A DNA stretch of 11,308 nt from DASPXY01 sp038227745. GTDB lineage: Bacteria > Planctomycetota > Planctomycetia > Gemmatales > Gemmataceae. The position numbers and the translations under genes were made by a program. Shown here in pieces: positions 7,385-11,308 of this stretch. The stretch is taken from contig JBBRPS010000303.1 of the NCBI GenBank assembly GCA_038227745.1, positions 1 through 11,308 of the forward strand, in the 5' to 3' direction. Each line of letters starts with the position of its first letter. Positions within the stretch are counted from its first letter, which is position 1. Under the pieces are notes generated by a model. The model had not been told where the DNA came from. It searched no databases and saw only the letters and a program-made list of their open reading frames with translations.

Positions 7385-8626
7385 ATGAAGGCGGAAGTCA
7401 TCTCCATCGGCAGCGAGCTGGCGAGCGGCCAGAACCTCGACACCAACAGCCAGTGGCTCAGCCTGCGCCTGGCGGAAATCGGCATCCCCGTCGGCTGGCA
7501 CACGGTCGTCGCCGACGACCTGGACGACAACGTCGCCGCCTTCCGCATCGCCACCGGGCGGGCCGGCCTGGTGCTCATCACCGGCGGCCTCGGCCCGACC
7601 CAGGACGACCTGACGCGCGAGGCCCTGGCCCGGGCGGCGGGCATCGAGCTGGTACACAACTCCGAGTCGCTGGAACAGATCCGCCAGATGTTCGCGCGCC
7701 GCAACCGCCAGATGACGGAGCGCAACCGCGTCCAGGCGCTCTTTCCCGCGGGGGCCGAGCCGATTCCCAACGCCAACGGTACGGCGCCCGGCATCTGGAT
7801 GCGGCTCGGCGGCGCCGTCGTCGCCGCCATGCCCGGCGTGCCCTCCGAGATGTACGCCATGTTCGACAGCCGTGTCAAGCCGCGTCTGCTGCAGCTGGGC
7901 CTCGGCGGCGGGGTGCTCGTGCAGCGCAAGATCAACTGCTTCGGCGCCGGCGAGTCGGCGATGGAGGAGAAGCTATTCGACCTGACGCGGCGCGGCCACG
8001 TGCCGGAGGTCGGCATCACGGTGTCCGACGCGACCATCTCGCTGCGCATCCTGGCCCGCGCCGCCACCGTCGCGGAGGCGCGGCGACAGATCGCCCCGGT
8101 GGAGCAGACCATCCGCGAGCGCCTGGAGGCCCTGGTCTTCGGCGTCGATGACGAGGACCTGCACGATGTGGTGGTGCGCCTGCTGGAGCAGCAGCGCCTG
8201 ACGCTGGCGACGGCCGAGAGCGTCACGGCGGGGCAGGTGGCGGAGCGGCTGGCGCGCGTGCCCGGGTCCAGCCACTGCTTCCTGGGCGGCGTCGTCGCCT
8301 ACACGAACGAGGTCAAGAATGCCCTGCTGGGGGTGCCGCAGGACCTGCTGGACGAGCACGGGGCGGTCAGCGTCCCGGTCGCCGAGGCGATGGCGGTGGG
8401 GTGCCGGACGCGCTTCGGCAGCAACCTGGCGGTGAGCACGACAGGGCTGGCTGGCCCGGACGGCGGCAGCGCCGAGAAGCCGGTGGGCCTGGTGTACGTG
8501 GGGGTGGCGTGGGAGGGCGGGGCGGAGGTCCAGGCGTTCAGCTGGGGCGGGACGCGGACGGAGATTCAGAGCCGGACCACGAAGTTGGCGCTGAACCGGG
8601 TGCGGCTGCGCTTGCTGGGGACCTGA
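7385..8626 (+). CDS. cinA: CinA family protein (NMN amidohydrolase with N-terminal COG1058 domain)
   Basis: CinA-family enzymes recycle pyridine nucleotides. The C-terminal PncC domain deamidates nicotinamide mononucleotide to nicotinate mononucleotide, and the N-terminal COG1058 domain is an ADP-ribose pyrophosphatase. The 413-aa product has both halves at normal length. The first contains GSELASGQNLDTNS (9-22), TGGLGPTQDDLT (66-77) and MPGVPSEM (149-156). The second contains AESVTAG (277-283, catalytic Ser279), YTNEVK (306-311, Tyr306 and Lys311) and TGLAGPDGG (353-361) followed by EKPVG (364-368). The usual ESCTGG is ESVTAG here, with the nucleophile kept. I chose ATG 7385 because the protein then begins MKAEVISIGSEL as in the family; a G-rich stretch (7371-7378) is the only ribosome-binding candidate. 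It appears monocistronic, divergent from the GYF_2 gene and convergent with the dus gene. The cytoplasmic location is inferred. Confidence 0.96.
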   Translation: MKAEVISIGSELASGQNLDTNSQWLSLRLAEIGIPVGWHTVVADDLDDNVAAFRIATGRAGLVLITGGLGPTQDDLTREALARAAGIELVHNSESLEQIRQMFARRNRQMTERNRVQALFPAGAEPIPNANGTAPGIWMRLGGAVVAAMPGVPSEMYAMFDSRVKPRLLQLGLGGGVLVQRKINCFGAGESAMEEKLFDLTRRGHVPEVGITVSDATISLRILARAATVAEARRQIAPVEQTIRERLEALVFGVDDEDLHDVVVRLLEQQRLTLATAESVTAGQVAERLARVPGSSHCFLGGVVAYTNEVKNALLGVPQDLLDEHGAVSVPVAEAMAVGCRTRFGSNLAVSTTGLAGPDGGSAEKPVGLVYVGVAWEGGAEVQAFSWGGTRTEIQSRTTKLALNRVRLRLLGT

Positions 8627-8678
8627 GAGGTTCGGTCTTTTCCATTACGGAGTGCAACGTGGGCCCTGTTCCAGCGCG

Positions 8679-8699
8679 CCGCCGGGCTGGTCCCGGCGG
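8679..8699 (+). terminator. Strong GC hairpin downstream of cinA
   Basis: CCGCCGGG (8679-8686) and CCCGGCGG (8692-8699) form a perfect 8-bp stem with a 5-nt loop, 52 nt after the cinA stop codon. No T-run follows, so it is a possible Rho-independent-like or transcript-stabilising hairpin rather than a classical terminator. It is the first of several hairpins in this gap. Confidence 0.4.
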
Positions 8700-8738
8700 T
8701 CTGGAGAGAGGGGACAAGCCCCGCCGCTCGCCTTATTG

Positions 8739-8841
8739 CTCCACGGGAGAGAGGAAGTGGAGTCGGGGTGGCATGCTTTCGCGGCCCTCCTGGTCGGGCC
8801 GTTCTCCCGACGGCTGCAGGGGCCGCGAAAGCATGCCACCC
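8739..8841. repeat. Nested inverted-repeat element with perfect 22-bp arms
   Basis: Arms 8766-8787 and 8820-8841 are exact reverse complements, each containing the palindrome GCATGC; the core reads TGGCATGCTTTCGCGG. The 32-nt loop holds its own hairpin, GTCGGG (8793-8798) with CCCGAC (8806-8811). Immediately upstream CTCCAC (8739-8744) pairs with GTGGAG (8757-8762). The element fills the convergent gap between cinA and dus. It could act as a two-way transcript end, or be a dispersed non-coding repeat. It carries no transposase and no clear target-site duplication. Confidence 0.85.
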
Positions 8842-8873
8842 AGCCCCACCCTTTCCCTTTGGCGGGGAGCTAT

Positions 8874-9911
8874 TTAGCCCTGCCGCGCGCCGAAGGGATG
8901 GCAGAAGCGGCCGGGGTGCGTCAGCACGCCCAGGTGCTCCAGCAGATCCTCCAGGTCGTGCCGCTCCTTGATCGCGTCGAACCAGGGCACGCCGCCGGCG
9001 TGGTTGGCCAGGCGCAGCCACTGCTTGACCCGCGCGGCGATGAACCCCGACGGCGCCCCCCGCGCGGCGCTCAGCTCAGCGAAGCGCCGCACCAGCGGCA
9101 GCCACCCCGAGAGCGGTTCCGCAGTGCCGCCCCCCGCCGCGGGAATGCCCAGCTCCCGCGCCGCCGCGTGCGCCAGCGTCGGGTCCGCGAGCGCCCCGCG
9201 GCCGAGCATGAAGTGCTCACACCCCGTCTCGTCGCGGCAGCGGCGCAGGTCCTCGATGGTCCAGATCTCGCCATTGGCCACGACGGGGATCTTCATCCGC
9301 GCCCGCACTTCGCCGATCGGCCCCCAGTATGCGGGCGGCCGATAGCCCTGCTCCTTCGTCCGCCCGTGGATGGTGATCCACGAGGCGCCGCCCTCGGCCG
9401 CGCGCTCGGCGTTGACGTGGATCGCGCCCATGTCGTCCCAGCCCAGGCGAAGCTTGGCGCTGACGGGGACCGCCGCGGGGACCGCCGCGCGCACCGCCGC
9501 GACAATTGCGCGGATGCGCTCGGGGTATTGCAGGAGCGTGGCGCCGCCGTCGTGGCGGTTGACCGTCCGCGCCGGGCAGCCGAAGTTCAGGTCGATGGCA
9601 CGCGCCCCGGCCGCGACGCCGACCAGCGCCGCCCCGGCGAGTTTGTCCGGGTCACCGCCGAGTAACTGCACCTGGACGGGCAGCCCCGCCGCCGTCGCGC
9701 CGCCGTCGAGCAACTCGGGCACGCGCGTGCGGAAGGCCCGGGCGCCGGGGACGTCGTGGCTGACGCGCAGGAACTCCGCGACGCAGTAGGTGAAGCCACC
9801 CACCTCGGACAGCAGTGCGCGCATGGGCGGGTCCGTCACCCCCTCCATGGGCGCCAGGACGAGGGCGGGTACACCGTGCTGAACCCAGGGGGTGGGCGGA
9901 AGAGCCGTCAC
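8874..9911 (-). CDS. dusC: tRNA-dihydrouridine synthase, DusC-like
   Basis: Dus enzymes are FMN-dependent and use NADPH to reduce specific uridines in tRNA to dihydrouridine; E. coli DusC acts on U16. The 345-aa product has PMEGVTD (21-27, flavin phosphate region), the catalytic Cys112 in LNFGCPARTVN (108-118), GGATLL (122-127), SAKLRLGWD (151-159), IHGRTKEQGY (181-190), VANGEIW (211-217) and GRGAL (237-241). The GCP-x-x-TVN, GGATLL and HGRTKEQGY wording is closer to E. coli DusC than to DusA or DusB, as I remember those sequences; site specificity is not proven. I chose GTG 9911 because it overlaps the restored DUF1552 stop by 4 nt (GTGA) and has AAAGGGGGGG just upstream. The frame extends 41 codons further up, but that part only overlaps the DUF1552 coding sequence. 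Translational coupling to the upstream gene is likely. Confidence 0.93.
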   Translation of the reverse strand: MTALPPTPWVQHGVPALVLAPMEGVTDPPMRALLSEVGGFTYCVAEFLRVSHDVPGARAFRTRVPELLDGGATAAGLPVQVQLLGGDPDKLAGAALVGVAAGARAIDLNFGCPARTVNRHDGGATLLQYPERIRAIVAAVRAAVPAAVPVSAKLRLGWDDMGAIHVNAERAAEGGASWITIHGRTKEQGYRPPAYWGPIGEVRARMKIPVVANGEIWTIEDLRRCRDETGCEHFMLGRGALADPTLAHAAARELGIPAAGGGTAEPLSGWLPLVRRFAELSAARGAPSGFIAARVKQWLRLANHAGGVPWFDAIKERHDLEDLLEHLGVLTHPGRFCHPFGARQG

Positions 9912-10117
9912 GTCCCCCCCTTTCGCGGCGGCCCTTCCCGGGCGGGGGCGTCCGGGCCGAGGGACGCGAGGCGGCCGGTGCTGTCGCCCAGCGCCGGGGT
10001 CGAGGCGCCCATCCGGTCGAGGAGCGCCAGCCACAGGTTCGTCAGCGGCACGTCGCCTGCGTGGTGGATGTGGCGCCCGGGGCGGACCGTGCCGCCGCCC
10101 TTGCCGGCGAGGAGGGT
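9908..10117 (-). other. Displaced C-terminal end of the DUF1552 gene in the shifted frame
   Basis: Read in this frame the minus strand encodes TLLAGKGGGTVRPGRHIHHA, then GDVPLTNLWLALLDRMG, GDSTGRL and a basic tail, ending in TGA at 9910-9908. This is the expected end of DUF1552 proteins, which typically close with an NLP-x-LLAG segment, a PLxNL-x-LLD segment and GDSTG. Adding one base between 10117 and 10118 joins it to the main frame as NLP-T-LLAG and gives a 449-aa protein. The stop overlaps the dus GTG by 4 nt. Confidence 0.9.
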
Positions 10118-11256
10118 GGAAGGTTGTCGTGGTTGTGGCGGTCGCCGTCGCTGTTGCCGCAGCCGTACGCCACCAGGCAGTTGTCCAGCAGCGTCGCGTC
10201 GCCCTCGCGCACCGCCCGCAGCCGGCCCAGCAGGTAGGCGAACTGCGAAACGTGGAAGCGGTTGATCGTGCGCAGTTTGGCGGTCCGCTCGGGGCGGTTC
10301 TGGTGATGCGACAGGTCGTGGTGACCGTCGCGCACGTCCAGGAACGGGTAGGCGCGGTTGCTGAACTCGTTCGCGAAGATCAGCGTCGAGACGCGCGTCG
10401 TGTCAGTCTGGAAGGCCAGCGCCAGCAGGTCGCACATGAGCCGCACATGCGCCGGGTAGTCGGCGGGGACGCCCGCGGGCCGCGGATAGTCGGGGGCGGC
10501 CTGGTCCGCGCCGCCCAGTCGCGTCTCGACCTCGCGCACCGCGGTCAGATACTGGTCGAGCCGCCGGCGGTCGCTGCCGCCGAGCTGGGAGTGGAGCCGC
10601 GCGGCGTCGTCTCGGACGAAGTCGAGGACGCTGCGGCGGTAGCGCGCGCGCAGGGCGCGGCCGCGCGCCGCCTCGTCGCGGTCGCCGCCGCCGAAGAGGC
10701 GGTCGAAGACGGCGCGCGGGTTGACCTCGGGCGGCATCGGCGTGCTCTCCGAGCGCCACGAGAGGTTCGAGGTGTAGGCGCAGCTGTAGGGGGCGTCGCA
10801 GCGGCCGGACTGCGCCCCCGGCTCGCAGCCGAGCTCCAGCGACGGCAGGCGCGTGTTCCGGCCGACGGCCCGGGCGACCACCTGGTCGGCGGAGACGCCC
10901 AGGAGGATCTCGCCGCCGCTGTCGGGTGGGCGGCGGCCGGTCAGGTAGGCGGCCATGGCGCGGGCGTGGTTGCCGCTGGGGCCGTCGGCACGGTGGGCCG
11001 ACAGCCCGCTCAGGACCAGCACGTCCTGCTTGACGGGGGCGAGCGGCTCCAGGATCCACGGCAGGCGGTAGTCGGCTCCGGTGGCCGTCGGCGTCCAATC
11101 GGGCATGTGGACGCCGTTGGGGACGTAGACGAACGCCAGGCGGACCGGGGGGCGGCCTGGGGCGGCGGGGGCGAGGGCCTCCAGCCAGGGCAGGGCGAGG
11201 GCCGCGCCCAGCCCTCGCAACACGGTCCTGCGCGAAATCGGTCGGTCCATTCTCAT
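10042..11256 (-). CDS. DUF1552 Tat-signal protein, frameshifted near the 3' end
   Basis: The uninterrupted frame gives 404 aa. Residues 9-31 form a twin-arginine signal (RRTVLRG followed by a hydrophobic Ala/Leu stretch), so the folded protein is probably exported. The DUF1552 family pattern follows: FVYVPNGVHMPDWTP (42-56), LSGLSAHRADG (82-92), NHARAMAAYLTG (96-107), CAYTSNLSWRS (159-169), MCDLLALAFQTDTTRV (274-289) and RHNHDNLP (373-380). After Pro380 the frame departs from the family; the true C-terminus is in the next frame to 9908. I chose the ATG at 11256 because GGGGGAGG lies 5 nt upstream; the earlier open stretch lacks support. Family members are common in planctomycetes and usually neighbour a DUF1592-type cytochrome-like gene, which would lie upstream, beyond the window. 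The molecular function is unknown. Whether the shift is real or a sequencing error cannot be told here. Confidence 0.9.
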   Translation of the reverse strand: MRMDRPISRRTVLRGLGAALALPWLEALAPAAPGRPPVRLAFVYVPNGVHMPDWTPTATGADYRLPWILEPLAPVKQDVLVLSGLSAHRADGPSGNHARAMAAYLTGRRPPDSGGEILLGVSADQVVARAVGRNTRLPSLELGCEPGAQSGRCDAPYSCAYTSNLSWRSESTPMPPEVNPRAVFDRLFGGGDRDEAARGRALRARYRRSVLDFVRDDAARLHSQLGGSDRRRLDQYLTAVREVETRLGGADQAAPDYPRPAGVPADYPAHVRLMCDLLALAFQTDTTRVSTLIFANEFSNRAYPFLDVRDGHHDLSHHQNRPERTAKLRTINRFHVSQFAYLLGRLRAVREGDATLLDNCLVAYGCGNSDGDRHNHDNLPPSSPARAAARSAPGATSTTQATCR

Positions 11257-11308
11257 GCTGTCCTCCCCCGACAAGGATAACAGGTGCGGGGGCAAGTTGA
11301 CACAAGCC

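Noticed and set aside
7256..7657. N-terminal extension of the GYF_2 frame by about 134 codons
   Set aside because: It is antisense to the cinA N-terminal domain, and a strong ribosome binding site sits exactly before the three ATGs at 7255.
8739..8841. MITE or insertion-sequence remnant
   Set aside because: The inverted arms fit, but I see no transposase fragment and no convincing direct repeat flanking the element, so a mobile origin is left open rather than called.
8566..9021. 151-codon minus-strand frame across the cinA-dus gap
   Set aside because: It runs through the inverted-repeat mosaic and overlaps both flanking genes. Its translation reflects the repeats, not a protein family.
9892..11280. 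462-codon plus-strand open frame
   Set aside because: It is antisense to the DUF1552 gene, which has a Tat signal and family motifs. The frame has the Val/Ala/Arg/Gly-rich composition of a shadow.
11257..11308. 3' end of an upstream partner gene (expected DUF1592 type) before the DUF1552 start
   Set aside because: Only 52 bases are available and no frame in them reads as a recognisable C-terminus, so no partial gene is called.

Overview
The window is a GC-rich bacterial chromosome segment from what is most likely a planctomycete. This rests on the DUF1552 Tat-signal protein, the GYF_2-domain protein with a C-terminal zinc ribbon, the frequent GTG starts behind strong purine-rich ribosome binding sites, and intergenic inverted repeats that resemble dispersed repeats I recall from such genomes. 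The taxonomic call is inference: there is no rRNA or other phylogenetic marker beyond alaS. Most of the content is housekeeping genes, with a few little-characterised ones between them.

Layout. (1) 19-3982, minus strand: larC (nickel-pincer cofactor synthesis) followed by alaS (alanyl-tRNA synthetase). Between them lies a perfect 25-bp inverted repeat built from 10-bp units; one arm also encodes the last residues and stop codon of larC. (2) 3983-4287: divergent intergenic region. (3) 4288-5997, plus strand: an Mth938/NDUFAF3-like protein, a 74-aa Cys-pair protein and a CHAD-domain protein, with a good sigma70-like promoter just before the second gene. (4) 6031-7255, minus strand: a two-gene unit encoding a GYF_2 + zinc-ribbon protein and then a very acidic protein with a SHOCT-like N-terminus and six copies of a 15-residue repeat. 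(5) 7385-8626, plus strand: full-length cinA. (6) 8627-8873: convergent intergenic region packed with hairpins, including a perfect 22-bp inverted repeat. (7) 8874-11256, minus strand: a DUF1552 gene with a single-base frameshift near its 3' end, overlapping by 4 nt (GTGA) a DusC-like tRNA-dihydrouridine synthase gene.

How the genes work together. I see no defence system, mobile element, CRISPR array or RNA gene. alaS and the dus gene both serve tRNA biology but sit in separate units. The best candidates for undescribed biology are the GYF_2/zinc-ribbon plus 15-residue-repeat pair and the two structured repeat elements. The DUF1552 frameshift is best read as a recent indel or a sequence error, because restoring one base recovers the whole family C-terminus and creates the overlap with dus.
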